Shown piece after piece: positions 14,011-22,360 of a stretch of DNA of 64,000 nucleotides (the first letter of the stretch is position 1; the number at the start of each line of letters is the position of its first letter). The position numbers and the translations under genes are program-made. The stretch spans positions 20,394-84,393 of the forward strand of contig CALGAN010000009.1 of NCBI GenBank assembly GCA_937951875.1, written 5' to 3'. Source of the stretch: an uncultured Alkalilimnicola sp. (GTDB lineage: Bacteria; Pseudomonadota; Gammaproteobacteria; Nitrococcales; AK92). The notes under the pieces are model-generated. The model saw only the letters and a program-made list of their open reading frames with translations. It ran no database searches and was not told the origin of the DNA.

Positions 14011-15135
14011 TCAGCTGGCCGCTTCCAGCAGGGCGAGCGTCTCGACGTGGTAGGTCTGCGGGAAGAAGTCGTAGGGCGTGATGCGCCGGACCCGGTAGCC
14101 GCCGGCGCATAGCGCTGTCAGATCCCGGTGCAGCGTGCCGGCGCTGCACGACAGGTAGGCGAGTCGCCGCGGCCGGGCGGTGTCGATCAGCCATTGCAGC
14201 ACCTCCGGTTCCAGCCCGGTGCGGGGCGGGTTCAGATAGGCCAGCCGCGTTTCGCCGGCATCGCCGGCCGCCAGCCAGGGCGTGAGCTGGGCCAGGCGCT
14301 GGGCGCACAGCCCGCGCAGTACCTCGGCGCCAGGCGCGTTGCGGGCGGCGTTGGCGACCGCCTCCGCGCTCAGCTCGACGCCGATGGCGCGGGCGCCGGC
14401 GGTGATCCAGCGGCGCAGCGAGGCGCCGCTGCCGCAGTAGAGATCCACCACCGCGCAGCCCGCGCCCGGCGCCAGGAAGGCCTGCGCCTCGTCCAGCGCC
14501 TGTCGGTACAGCTCCGGCAGCAGTTGCTGGAAGGCGGTCGGGCCGTACACCAGCCCGTCGCCGTCGCGCGATTCCGGCGCGCCCCACAGCAGCGTCCAGC
14601 CGTTCTTGGCGAACAGCCGCCGGCCGGCGCTGGGATGGAGATGCAGCCAAAGCCCTTCCAGCCCGGCGGCGGCCAGGCCCGCGCTCACCTCGTCGGTCAG
14701 CCAATCGAGGTCCGGCCGTTCCCGGCTCTTGACGATCAGCGTTGCCTGCGCGCCGGCCTGGGCCAGGAAGGCCAGGGGAAAGCGCTCCGGCGGCGGCAGC
14801 CGTCGGGCCAGCAGCGCCTGCACCGCCCGCACTCGCGGCGTATGCACCGGGCAGCGCGGAATGGCCACCAGCTCGTCGTCCGCCAGCAGCCCGAAGCCCC
14901 AGCGTCCGTCCTGCCAACCGGCCCAGAGCGCGACCTTGTCGCGATAGTCGCGCCGCCGCTCCGGGGCGGGGCCGCGCAGTGCGCTGAGCGTGTCCGCCCA
15001 GGGCGCTAGCCGGCGGCGCAGCCAGTCGGTCTTCTGGGCGACGCTGGCGGCGGCGTCGAGATGGCGGTGCGCGCAGCCGGGGCAGCGCGGTTCGCAGTCG
15101 GGGGATTCGGCGAGCGTGGACATGACCGAGTTCAT
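14011..15135 (-). CDS. RNA uracil-C5 methyltransferase, RlmC/RlmD/TrmA family
   Basis: A 374-residue class I SAM-dependent RNA methyltransferase. The N-terminus has a cysteine set (PDCEPRCPGCAHRHLD) like the Fe-S or zinc cluster of RlmC/RlmD. VVDLYCGSGAS near residue 230 is the SAM-binding motif I. YLNPPRTGLEP is motif IV-like, and YLSCSAGTLHRDL near residue 330 carries the catalytic cysteine in the SCxxxTLxRD context. It probably makes m5U in rRNA, but which position cannot be told from sequence alone. I chose ATG 15135; ATG 15123 is an alternative four codons in. Confidence 0.78.
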   Translation of the reverse strand: MNSVMSTLAESPDCEPRCPGCAHRHLDAAASVAQKTDWLRRRLAPWADTLSALRGPAPERRRDYRDKVALWAGWQDGRWGFGLLADDELVAIPRCPVHTPRVRAVQALLARRLPPPERFPLAFLAQAGAQATLIVKSRERPDLDWLTDEVSAGLAAAGLEGLWLHLHPSAGRRLFAKNGWTLLWGAPESRDGDGLVYGPTAFQQLLPELYRQALDEAQAFLAPGAGCAVVDLYCGSGASLRRWITAGARAIGVELSAEAVANAARNAPGAEVLRGLCAQRLAQLTPWLAAGDAGETRLAYLNPPRTGLEPEVLQWLIDTARPRRLAYLSCSAGTLHRDLTALCAGGYRVRRITPYDFFPQTYHVETLALLEAAS

Positions 15136-15330
15136 CTTCTGGCGAATTGGCGGCGCCGGCCGGGACGAGACGTGACCGGCATCGCGGACGAGAGCGGCCG
15201 TGGCCGGTTTACTGCAGCACGGACCGATCATCCCACCGCAGCCGCCGCGCTCGGTCCGCCGACCAGCGGACGTCCGCCGACGGCGCAGCGGTCTCATCGA
15301 AGCCCCGGCAACGGACCACGGGGCAAGCGC

Positions 15331-15348
15331 GCGGGCCGCGCGGCCCGC
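15331..15348. other. Perfect GC inverted repeat upstream of a small membrane protein gene
   Basis: GCGGGCC-GCGC-GGCCCGC is a perfect seven-base-arm palindrome located 28 bp before the ATG at 15376. In RNA it would form a stable hairpin just ahead of the translation start. It may affect translation or may be chance in GC-rich DNA. Confidence 0.3.
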
Positions 15349-15375
15349 CAAGGCGCATCGACGACGGAGCAGAGC

Positions 15376-15744
15376 ATGATTCAAGCAGTACGCACGCTAG
15401 TCCTCAAGAACGCCGCTGGCCGGCTGATTTTCGCTTCCGGCGTGGCCGGACTGATTCTCGCCGGTATCGACGCTCTCCTGCACGCCAGCCCCGCTCTGGG
15501 GCAGGGGCTGCCGATGGAGGCCATCGTCGTGCAGCGCGCGCTGCTGCTGGCGTCCATGCTGCTGTTCGCGCTCGCCTATCTGCTGTCGCGCTTCGAGCCC
15601 CGGCGGCGTCGGACCTTCATCGACTTCGTGCTCGACTTCTGGCAGTTCCGGCCGCAGCGCGAGCGCCCGGCCTCGCACCGCTTGCTGGAGGTGGCGCACT
15701 TCGTGGCGATCCTGGTGCTGTTCCACCGCGCGCTGTTCCTGTAA
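15376..15744 (+). CDS. Small membrane protein of unknown function
   Basis: A 122-residue protein with three hydrophobic segments: near residues 15-35, 50-70 and the very C-terminus (HFVAILVLFHRALFL). The middle is basic (RFEPRRRRTFIDFVLDFWQF). I do not recognise the family. The start ATG 15376 follows a weak GGAGCAGAG sequence. It converges with the rhomboid gene, 15 bp away. Codon use resembles that of its neighbours, so it is likely a real gene. Confidence 0.6.
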   Translation: MIQAVRTLVLKNAAGRLIFASGVAGLILAGIDALLHASPALGQGLPMEAIVVQRALLLASMLLFALAYLLSRFEPRRRRTFIDFVLDFWQFRPQRERPASHRLLEVAHFVAILVLFHRALFL

Positions 15745-15759
15745 GGCGCGCGGCGGCGC

Positions 15760-16452
15760 TCAATCGAACAGCCGCACCCGCTCGCGCTTGAAGAACGGGA
15801 TCAGGAACAGGCCGGTCACGAAGCCGCCGATATGCGCCCGAAACGCCACGCCCCCGCCTTCCGCGGATTGCAGGGTCGCCAGCAGCTCCGATAGCAGCTG
15901 CGAGCCGAACCACAGCCCCAGCACCAGCAGTGCCGGCAGATGCAGCAGCCGGCTGAACGGACCGAGCGGAATCAGCACCAGCACGTGCGCGCGCGGGTGG
16001 AGCAGGGCGTAGGCGCCGAGCACGCCCGAGATCGCGCCGCTGGCGCCGACCACCGGAACCTGCGAGTGCGGCTCGGGCAGGGCATGGAACAGCGCGGCGG
16101 CCACGCCGCAGGCCAGATAGAACACCAAGAAGCGGCCGTGCCCCATGCTGTCCTCGACGTTATCGCCGAAGATCCACAGGTAGAGCATGTTGCCGAGCAG
16201 GTGCAGCCAGCCGCCGTGCAGGAACATCGAGGTCAGCACGGTCGCCGCCGGCGGCACCACCGCCAGCTCCGGCGCCAGTTGCGCGCCGCCGAACAGCGCG
16301 TCCGGAATCATGCCGAAGGCGTAGATGGCCGCCGCGCCGGCCTGCGGCCCCAACGACCACTGCCATAGGAACACCAGCACGCACAGCCCGATCAGGGCGT
16401 AGTTGACGTACGGCGTGGTGTAGCAGGGATTGTCGTCGCGCAGAGGGATCAT
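15760..16452 (-). CDS. Rhomboid-family intramembrane serine protease
   Basis: A 230-residue protein with six predicted membrane helices that cleaves other membrane proteins within the bilayer. The catalytic serine is in GASG at residues 136-139 (Ser138), and the partner histidine is His207 in AHIGGFVTG. FLHGGWLHLLGNMLYLWIFGDNVED at about 78-101 is the characteristic rhomboid helix 2 region. The N-terminus MIPLRDDNPCYTTPYVNY is typical of this proteobacterial subfamily. It is divergent from the LysR regulator at 16791. Confidence 0.93.
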   Translation of the reverse strand: MIPLRDDNPCYTTPYVNYALIGLCVLVFLWQWSLGPQAGAAAIYAFGMIPDALFGGAQLAPELAVVPPAATVLTSMFLHGGWLHLLGNMLYLWIFGDNVEDSMGHGRFLVFYLACGVAAALFHALPEPHSQVPVVGASGAISGVLGAYALLHPRAHVLVLIPLGPFSRLLHLPALLVLGLWFGSQLLSELLATLQSAEGGGVAFRAHIGGFVTGLFLIPFFKRERVRLFD

Positions 16453-16790
16453 GGATTCGACATTCCCGAACCGGCGTTACCTGGGGCGGTAGCGCAGATG
16501 ATGGGCCGAACGGGGAAAAAGAGAAAGCGGCGATCCTAAAGGGAGGGGGAGGGGACGATCGCCGCGAAACGAAAACCGAAAAAACTGCCGGGGAGAAACA
16601 AAATATCGCGCTCACGACGACCACCGGCTCGCGCCGAAGGGCCGTCACACAGTAAACTGTATGTCCGTCGAGCCGTGTGGAAACCACCAGCGCCGCGCGG
16701 ACCGACACGCGATGGCGGCTAAGGTAGCCAATGCATCGCGTTGCTCGCAAACAGGGATTTCTTGGTCTTTGAGCTAGAATTTCTAAATCT
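16453..16790. promoter_or_regulatory. Divergent control region with a 9-bp inverted repeat
   Basis: This 338-bp gap separates the rhomboid gene (minus) and the LysR gene (plus). It contains an inverted repeat, GCGGCGATC at 16527-16535 and GATCGCCGC at 16557-16565, flanking a 21-base polypurine loop. LysR proteins usually bind in such divergent gaps, but the spacing here is wider than the usual T-N11-A site, so the assignment is tentative. The 60 bp before 16791 are AT-richer and could hold the lysR promoter. Confidence 0.35.
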
Positions 16791-17729
16791 ATGCGACAGC
16801 TGCCTCCCCTTAACGCCGTGCGAGCCTTCGAAGCGGCCGCGCGCCACGAGAGCTTCGCCAAGGCGGCGGAGGAGCTATTCGTCACGCCCGCGGCGGTCAG
16901 CCAGCAGGTGAAGACGCTGGAGGACTGGCTGGACATCAGCCTGTTCCAGCGCCAGGCGCGCGGGCTGCATCTGACGCCGGCCGGCCGGGCCTATCTGCCG
17001 CTGCTCACCGACGTGCTGGATCGGCTCGCCAGCGCCACCGATGCGGTGCGGCGCATGGCCCAGACCAACGTGCTCACGGTCAGCGTCACCCCCGGTTTCG
17101 CGTCGCTGTGGCTGGGGCCGCGGCTGTGGAGCTTCGCCAGCAAGCACCCCGAGCTGGACATCCGCATCACCGCCACCAGCCGCCCGGTGCAGACCGACGA
17201 AGAGCAGATGGATCTGATCATCCGCTTCGGGCGCGGCGAGTACCCGGGCATGCACGTCGAACTGCTGCTGGAGGACGGGCTCACGCCGGTCTGCGCGCCG
17301 TCGCTGATGCAGGGGCCGCATCCGCTGCGCACGCCCAGCGATCTGAAGTACCACATGCTGCTGCACAACGAGGCGGTGGCGGCGGCCGGTTTCCGCGCCT
17401 CCTGGCAGGACTGGCTGGAACTGGCCGGCGTGCGCGACGTCGACGGCCGGCGCGGCCTGCACTTCAGCGACTTCCCGCTGGTGCTGCAGGAGGCGCTGGC
17501 CGGACGCGGCGTGGGGCTCGGTCACATCGCGCTGATCCAGCAGGAGCTGCGCGCCGGCCGGCTGGTGCAGCCGTTCGAGCTGGTGATGCATACCGGCGGC
17601 GACTACTACATCGTCCACCGCCCCGGCGCCGAGCAGCAGCCGAAGGTGGCGGCTTTCCTGGAGTGGCTGCGGCAGGAAGTGGCGCGTGATCGGGTCGGTG
17701 GCGAGCCTGACCAATCCTGCTGCGCTTGA
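16791..17729 (+). CDS. LysR-family transcriptional regulator, GcvA-like
   Basis: A 312-residue DNA-binding regulator. The winged helix-turn-helix covers about residues 5-65: LNAVRAFEAAARHESFAKAA then LFVTPAAVSQQVKTLE. This is close to GcvA, whose family uses the wording PPLNALRAFEAAARH. The effector-binding domain runs from about 90 to 300. No glycine-cleavage genes are in the window, so its target is unknown. Its last 44 bases overlap the start of the sirtuin gene, suggesting a shared transcript. Confidence 0.9.
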   Translation: MRQLPPLNAVRAFEAAARHESFAKAAEELFVTPAAVSQQVKTLEDWLDISLFQRQARGLHLTPAGRAYLPLLTDVLDRLASATDAVRRMAQTNVLTVSVTPGFASLWLGPRLWSFASKHPELDIRITATSRPVQTDEEQMDLIIRFGRGEYPGMHVELLLEDGLTPVCAPSLMQGPHPLRTPSDLKYHMLLHNEAVAAAGFRASWQDWLELAGVRDVDGRRGLHFSDFPLVLQEALAGRGVGLGHIALIQQELRAGRLVQPFELVMHTGGDYYIVHRPGAEQQPKVAAFLEWLRQEVARDRVGGEPDQSCCA

Positions 17730-18546
17730 GCGGCTGCACGAGCTGCTCATGCGCAGCCGCCGGCCGCTGGTGCTGACCGGCGCCGGCTGCAGCACCGACT
17801 CCGGCATCCCCGATTATCGCGACGCCGCCGGCGCCTGGAAGCGCAAGCCGCCGGTGACGCTGCAGGACTACCTCAAGTCGCCGCTGGCGCGCCAGCGCTA
17901 CTGGGCCCGCAGCCTCGCCGGCTGGCCGCGGGTGGCCGCCGCCGCGCCGGGCGAGGCCCACCGTGCGCTGGCGCGGCTGGAAGCGGCCGGGCGGCTGCAC
18001 TGGCTCATCACCCAGAACGTCGACGGCTTGCACCAGCGCGCCGGCAGCCGCCGGGTCACCGACCTGCACGGCCGGCTCGATCAGGTGCAGTGTCTGGAAT
18101 GCGGCTTCCTGCAGCCGCGCGCGGCGCTGCAGGACGAGCTCGTGCGGCGCAATCCCGGCTGGCCCATGGGCACGGCGCAGGCCGCTCCGGATGGTGATGC
18201 CGACCTCGAGGGCCTGGACTTCGCCGCGTTCCGCGTGCCCGATTGCCCCCGCTGCGGCGGGCTGCTGAAGCCGACGGTGGTGTTCTTCGGCGAACAGGTG
18301 CCGGCGGCGCGGGTCGAGCAGTGCTACGCCAGGCTCGCGGAAGCCGACGCCCTGCTGGTGGTGGGCTCATCGCTGATGGTCTGGTCCGGCTACCGCTTCG
18401 TGCGGGCCGCCTGTCAGCGTGGCTTGCCGGTCGCCGTGATCAATCTGGGGCGCACCCGCGCCGACGCCGAGCTGACCGTGAAAGTCGAGCTGCCTTGCGG
18501 CCAAGCGCTCGCCGCGCTGGCCGAGCGGCTGGTCGGTGCCGCTTAG
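17686..18546 (+). CDS. SIR2-family NAD-dependent protein deacetylase
   Basis: A 286-residue sirtuin that removes acyl groups from lysine using NAD. The NAD-binding motif LTGAGCSTDSGIPDYRD is near residue 30; TQNVDGLHQRAGS near residue 110 contains the catalytic asparagine-aspartate context and HGRL the catalytic histidine. Zinc cysteines appear as CLEC and CPRC near residues 133 and 189. GTG 17686 is supported by AGGAAG at 17674-17679, six bases upstream. It overlaps the LysR gene by 44 bp and ends 8 bp before a convergent gene. Confidence 0.92.
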   Translation: MIGSVASLTNPAALERLHELLMRSRRPLVLTGAGCSTDSGIPDYRDAAGAWKRKPPVTLQDYLKSPLARQRYWARSLAGWPRVAAAAPGEAHRALARLEAAGRLHWLITQNVDGLHQRAGSRRVTDLHGRLDQVQCLECGFLQPRAALQDELVRRNPGWPMGTAQAAPDGDADLEGLDFAAFRVPDCPRCGGLLKPTVVFFGEQVPAARVEQCYARLAEADALLVVGSSLMVWSGYRFVRAACQRGLPVAVINLGRTRADAELTVKVELPCGQALAALAERLVGAA

Positions 18547-18554
18547 GCGCGGCG

Positions 18555-19163
18555 TCAGATCGCCGGCCAGTCGCGGCGCCAGGCGTCGGCGTCGCCGGCG
18601 CCGTAGCGGATGCGCACCGGCATGGCGGCCAGCCGTTCGAACAGCCGCACCTCGGCCTGGATGGGCCACCAGTCGTACAGGAAAATCTCGATCGGCCGCC
18701 ACATCGCCACCCAGCCGCCGATCAGCAGGCTCTCCTGCAGCAAGCGCACGAAACCGCCGGCATCGGCCCAGCGTTCCAGCAGTTGGCTGGCGCTGAGGGC
18801 GAGGCCGAGGAAGGTCAGACCGATCACCAGGCTGACCCGACCACGCTGGAACAGCCGGGTCAGCCGCAGGCGCGCGGCCCGGCCGCGGTCCTGGAAGAAG
18901 GCATGGGTGGCGTTGCGTAGTGCCTGCGCCTCGTCCGGCTGGCCGGCCGGGCGCTCCAGATGGACCAGCAGCGCCAGTCGCGTGTCGCGCGGCAGCTCTC
19001 GCGCCCAGCCGACGATGAACTCCTCGGCGCTGGGGTCCAGATCGCGGCTGCGGAACGGCGACGGATCCATGGCATCGAACAGCTGGCGCAGCTCCGCCAC
19101 CCGCACCTCGATCAACGTGCTGCCGCCGGGAATCTCGTCGCCGGCTTCGTAGGGTTCGCTCAC
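18555..19163 (-). CDS. Conserved membrane-associated protein of unknown function
   Basis: A 202-residue protein. The first 90 residues are soluble: LIEVRVAELRQLFDAMDPSPF near 18-38, then ARELPRDTRLALLVHLERP. Two hydrophobic segments follow near 110-130 and 143-160 (SLLIGGWVAMWRPIEIFLYDWWP). The MDPSPFRSRDLDPSAEEFIVGWA pattern recurs, as I recall, in proteobacterial hypothetical membrane proteins without known function. It starts with GTG three bases after the YkgJ-type gene, so the two are almost surely co-transcribed. Confidence 0.7.
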   Translation of the reverse strand: MSEPYEAGDEIPGGSTLIEVRVAELRQLFDAMDPSPFRSRDLDPSAEEFIVGWARELPRDTRLALLVHLERPAGQPDEAQALRNATHAFFQDRGRAARLRLTRLFQRGRVSLVIGLTFLGLALSASQLLERWADAGGFVRLLQESLLIGGWVAMWRPIEIFLYDWWPIQAEVRLFERLAAMPVRIRYGAGDADAWRRDWPAI

Positions 19164-19166
19164 CGT

Positions 19167-19442
19167 CTAGCTCTCCGGGCGGTCGTCGCTGGCCGAGGTA
19201 AGGCGCTCCAGCTCGGCCAGCCAGGCCAGCGCCTGATCGCGGTTGTCGCCGCACATCTGCGGCTCGGGCCGCAGGCTGGCGCAGACCTTGGGACGGCGCG
19301 GATCGCCGAACAGTCGGCAGCGATTGTCGGCGGTCAGCTGCACGCAGCGCACGCCGGCCGGCTTGCCGGCGGGCATGCCTGGGATCGGCGAACTGATCGA
19401 GGGGGCGATGCAGCACGCTCCGCAGCCGACTCTACATTCCAT
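19167..19442 (-). CDS. YkgJ-family cysteine-cluster protein
   Basis: A 91-residue small protein with the CxxxCxxCC motif at its very start (MECRVGCGACC), followed by CVQL, NRCRLF and PKVCASL. This is the pattern of YkgJ-type putative zinc- or iron-chelating domains. The biochemical role is unknown. It lies between an alpha/beta hydrolase and the GTG-started membrane protein at 19163, all on the minus strand. Confidence 0.85.
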   Translation of the reverse strand: MECRVGCGACCIAPSISSPIPGMPAGKPAGVRCVQLTADNRCRLFGDPRRPKVCASLRPEPQMCGDNRDQALAWLAELERLTSASDDRPES

Positions 19443-19503
19443 GGTATTCCGTAGGCTCGTGTGGGAAGGCACGGGGCGTTGGGTGTGCTCGGCGCATGAC
19501 GGG

Positions 19504-20292
19504 CTACCCGGCTGTCGCGAGGAACGCCGCCACCGCGTCGAGCACCTGCGGCTGCGCCTCGCGGTGCGGGACGTGGCCGCAGCCAGGGAGGAGCGCCAGC
19601 CGGCTCGGGCCGGACGCTCCGCGCACGAGGCGCTCCGGGTGATGCGTCGAGCCGTATTCGTCGCGGTCGCCGTGGATGGCGAGCAGGGGGCAGCGCACCT
19701 GAGGCAGGACGTCGTCCAGGCTCCAGGCGCGGAAGGCATCGGACAGCCAGGTGTCGATCCAGGCGTTCAGCACCCAGGCGGCCTTGTCGCCGTGGTACTT
19801 GCGCAGGCGCTCGAACTGGTCGGGCTCGGCGAACGCCTGCCGGGCGGCGCGAATGCCGGCGAGGGTGCGGTCCTCGACGAAGGCTTGCGCCGACTCGGTG
19901 ATGAGCGCCCGGCACTGATCCGGATAGGCCGCCGCGCAATGCGCGGCCATGCCGCCGCCCACGCTGTGGCCGAACGCCACGAAGCAAGCCAGGTCGAGTT
20001 GCTCGCGCACCGCCGCGAACGCGCCGTGCGCCTCCCGCTCGATGAAATCGAGCGGCAGCGTGCCGGGATAGGGATCGGAGCGGCCGAAGCCGAGACGATC
20101 GTAGGCGACCACCGTGCGGCCGGTCACCTGCGCCAGCCGCTCCGGAAAGTCGCGCCAGAGTTCGACGCTGCCCAGCGAGTCGTGCAGCAGCACGATCGGC
20201 GCGGTCTCGGCGGCCGCGGCGGGATGCCATGACTTGGCGAACAGGCGGCCGTCGGCGGTGGTTATCCAGTGCTCATGGGACCGAGGGGCCAA
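19504..20292 (-). CDS. Alpha/beta-fold hydrolase with a probable TTG start
   Basis: A 262-residue hydrolase. Motifs in order: IVLLHDSLGS (oxyanion region), VAYDRLGFGRSDPYPG, the nucleophile elbow GHSVGGG near residue 105 with catalytic serine, HGDRDEYG with the acid, and GCGHVPHRE with the catalytic histidine. No ATG fits the N-terminus. TTG 20292 is preceded by GGAG nine bases upstream and gives a normal start to the fold (WITTADGRLFAKSWHP). Substrate is unknown. It follows map by 68 bp and precedes the YkgJ gene. Confidence 0.82.
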   Translation of the reverse strand: MAPRSHEHWITTADGRLFAKSWHPAAAAETAPIVLLHDSLGSVELWRDFPERLAQVTGRTVVAYDRLGFGRSDPYPGTLPLDFIEREAHGAFAAVREQLDLACFVAFGHSVGGGMAAHCAAAYPDQCRALITESAQAFVEDRTLAGIRAARQAFAEPDQFERLRKYHGDKAAWVLNAWIDTWLSDAFRAWSLDDVLPQVRCPLLAIHGDRDEYGSTHHPERLVRGASGPSRLALLPGCGHVPHREAQPQVLDAVAAFLATAG

Positions 20293-20360
20293 GGGTATCC
20301 GCTCCAGCCGACACGCTTGCGATAGCCTAGCCCGGAACCGGCCCGCGGCGGGAGCCCCGG

Positions 20361-21179
20361 TCAGCCGGCGCCGGCGGTCGCCTTGGCGCGGTTCGGCGAC
20401 AGGGTGAAGATCTCCACGCCGTCCTCGGTGACGCCGACGCTGTGCTCGAACTGGGCCGACAGCGAGTGGTCCTTGGTGACCGCGGTCCAGCCGTCCGGGA
20501 GGATGCGCACCGGATACTTGCCGGCGTTGATCATCGGCTCGATGGTGAAGATCATGCCCGGCTCCAGCATCACCCCCTCGCCCGGCTTGCCGTAGTGCAG
20601 CACCTGCGGCGCGTCGTGGAACACGCGGCCGACGCCGTGCCCGCAGAAGTCGCGCACCACCGAGAAGTTCTCGCGGCGCGCCACCGTCTCGATGGCGTGG
20701 CCGATGTCGCCCAGCCGATTGCCGGGCTTGACCGCGGCGATGCCGGCCATCATCGCTTCGTAGGTGGTGTTGATCAGCCGCTCGGCCAGCACGCTGATCT
20801 TGCCCACCGCGAACGTGCGATTGCAGTCGCCATGCCAGCCGTCGAGCAGCGGCGTGACGTCGATGTTGACGATGTCGCCGTTCTTGAGCTTCTTGGACTC
20901 CGAGGGGATGCCGTGGCAGACCACATGGTTGACCGAGATGCAGCTGGCGTGCTTGTAGCCCATGTAGCCGATGGTGGCCGGCACCGCGCCGTGGCTGCGC
21001 ATGAACTCCTCGCACAGCTTGTCGAGCTCGGCGGTGCTGATGCCCGGACGGATGTAATCGGCGATGAAGTCCAGCGTGGCCGCCGCCAGCGCGCCGGCAC
21101 GGCGCATGCCCTCGAAGTCGTCGGCGTCGTACAGCGGGATGCGTTTGCCGGTGACATCCACCTGATTGGAATAGCGCAT
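20361..21179 (-). CDS. map: Methionine aminopeptidase, type I
   Basis: A 272-residue cytoplasmic metalloprotease that removes the initiator methionine from nascent proteins. Metal ligands are visible in order: NIDVTPLLDGWHGDCNRTF with two aspartates, CGHGVGRVFHDAP with the histidine, IFTIEPMI with a glutamate, and the terminal QFEHSVGVTEDG with the last glutamate. The start at ATG 21179 is supported by CAGGAG, nine bases before it. The gene is distinct from a map next to rpsB, so a second copy may exist elsewhere. It leads a minus-strand group with the hydrolase, YkgJ and 18555 genes. Confidence 0.95.
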   Translation of the reverse strand: MRYSNQVDVTGKRIPLYDADDFEGMRRAGALAAATLDFIADYIRPGISTAELDKLCEEFMRSHGAVPATIGYMGYKHASCISVNHVVCHGIPSESKKLKNGDIVNIDVTPLLDGWHGDCNRTFAVGKISVLAERLINTTYEAMMAGIAAVKPGNRLGDIGHAIETVARRENFSVVRDFCGHGVGRVFHDAPQVLHYGKPGEGVMLEPGMIFTIEPMINAGKYPVRILPDGWTAVTKDHSLSAQFEHSVGVTEDGVEIFTLSPNRAKATAGAG

Positions 21180-21457
21180 GATCGAAACTCCTGAGTCCTT
21201 CGTCCCGGTGCGGTGCCCGCGTCGGCTGCGTCCGGTACAACTCGAATAGCAAATAGGGCCGGTTCCGTCGCGTGGCCGGACGCTCGCCGGCACGGTAGGG
21301 TGTCCGACCGACGGCGGACATGGGTATGACACCCATATGCGACACCGACAATCCCCGCCGGTTCGGCACGGCCCGGTCGCATGGCGCTCGCCGACCGGCA
21401 GGCGGGGGATGTTGCGGGACTGACGCCGGAGCCGCGGCCCGGGAGCAGCGGACTATA

Positions 21458-22018
21458 TTAGCAGGCGGCTTCGTTTCCTACCGAAACCCCCGCGGTGTCA
21501 AGCGCCTCGAACGGCGGCGCATATTGGACCAGGCCTTTGGCGCCCACCAGCGCGCCGGCGCGCAGCGGCGCCACCATGAGATGAGGATCGAGCGCCGGGT
21601 CCGGATAATGCAGGCCGTGCACGTTCGCCGCGCCGAAGCCGAAGCGCGCGTAGTAGCGGCTGTCGCCGACCACGAATACCAGATCGACCGCGGCGATGCG
21701 CAGCGCGTCCAGACCCACCTGCACCAGCCGCGAACCCACGCCGCGGCGCTGGAACTCGGGCCGCACCGCCAGCGGGGCCAGGCCCATGGCGCGAACCCGC
21801 GGGCTCTGCGGCAACCGTACCGGGGTGAACAGTATATGTCCGACCAGCTGGCCGTTGTGCTGCGCCACCAGCGATACCTGAGGCTGTTCGCCCTGGTGCC
21901 GCAGGCGCTCCACCAACTGCGCTTCGTCCGGGCGGCCGAAAGCCCGCAAATGCACCGAGAACACCTCAGGGTGATCCTGAGCCCGTTCCGGACGGACGAA
22001 TACGCTGTTGTGCCTCAT
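21458..22018 (-). CDS. GNAT-family N-acetyltransferase, YhbS-like
   Basis: A 186-residue acetyltransferase using acetyl-CoA. The acetyl-CoA pocket is seen as LAVRPEFQRRGVGSRLVQ near residue 87. The YhbS-type wording VFVVGDSRYYARFGFGAA follows, and the C-terminal part resembles YhbS. Acceptor substrate is unknown. ATG 22018 is used here; GTG 22027 three codons earlier is possible. Neither has a strong ribosome-binding site. It is transcribed toward map with a 278-bp gap. Confidence 0.85.
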   Translation of the reverse strand: MRHNSVFVRPERAQDHPEVFSVHLRAFGRPDEAQLVERLRHQGEQPQVSLVAQHNGQLVGHILFTPVRLPQSPRVRAMGLAPLAVRPEFQRRGVGSRLVQVGLDALRIAAVDLVFVVGDSRYYARFGFGAANVHGLHYPDPALDPHLMVAPLRAGALVGAKGLVQYAPPFEALDTAGVSVGNEAAC

Positions 22019-22360
22019 ATGAACCACGAACCCTAGTCGCTTGGCAAACCGCTAGATTAACGAAAGTATGTTCAAACGTGCCCATGCCGTAGGCCCTTCT
22101 TTCCAGGGGCGGCCGATGGGACGTCGTTTAGTGTTGTCGTCGCTCGTTGCGAGCGGCAGCGGTCGGAACCGGATTTTAGAGCTTTCAGGTCGGTCCGTCC
22201 TGGGGATGACGGGGGAGAGGCCGGGTATCCGGCGTCGCGTTCTCCGTTTTGGTAACGCGAGAGTCCGCCAGGGAACAGAAACATCGGCGCCCGCGGCGCT
22301 TTTTCGTAAAGAGTCCGACCATGTGAAGCCGGTTACGGCGGCGAGGGGGAGTGACGCCGT
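22019..22360. repeat. Divergent intergenic region holding a copy of an intergenic repeat
   Basis: This 342-bp gap separates the GNAT and penicillin-acylase genes. Around 22195-22275 it has sequence like the intergenic elements near 33050, 37760 and 42210, notably GTTTTGGTAACGCGA at about 22246-22260, shared exactly with 42281-42295. A small hairpin (GCTCGTTGCGAGC) lies near 22142. I see no gene. Confidence 0.45.
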
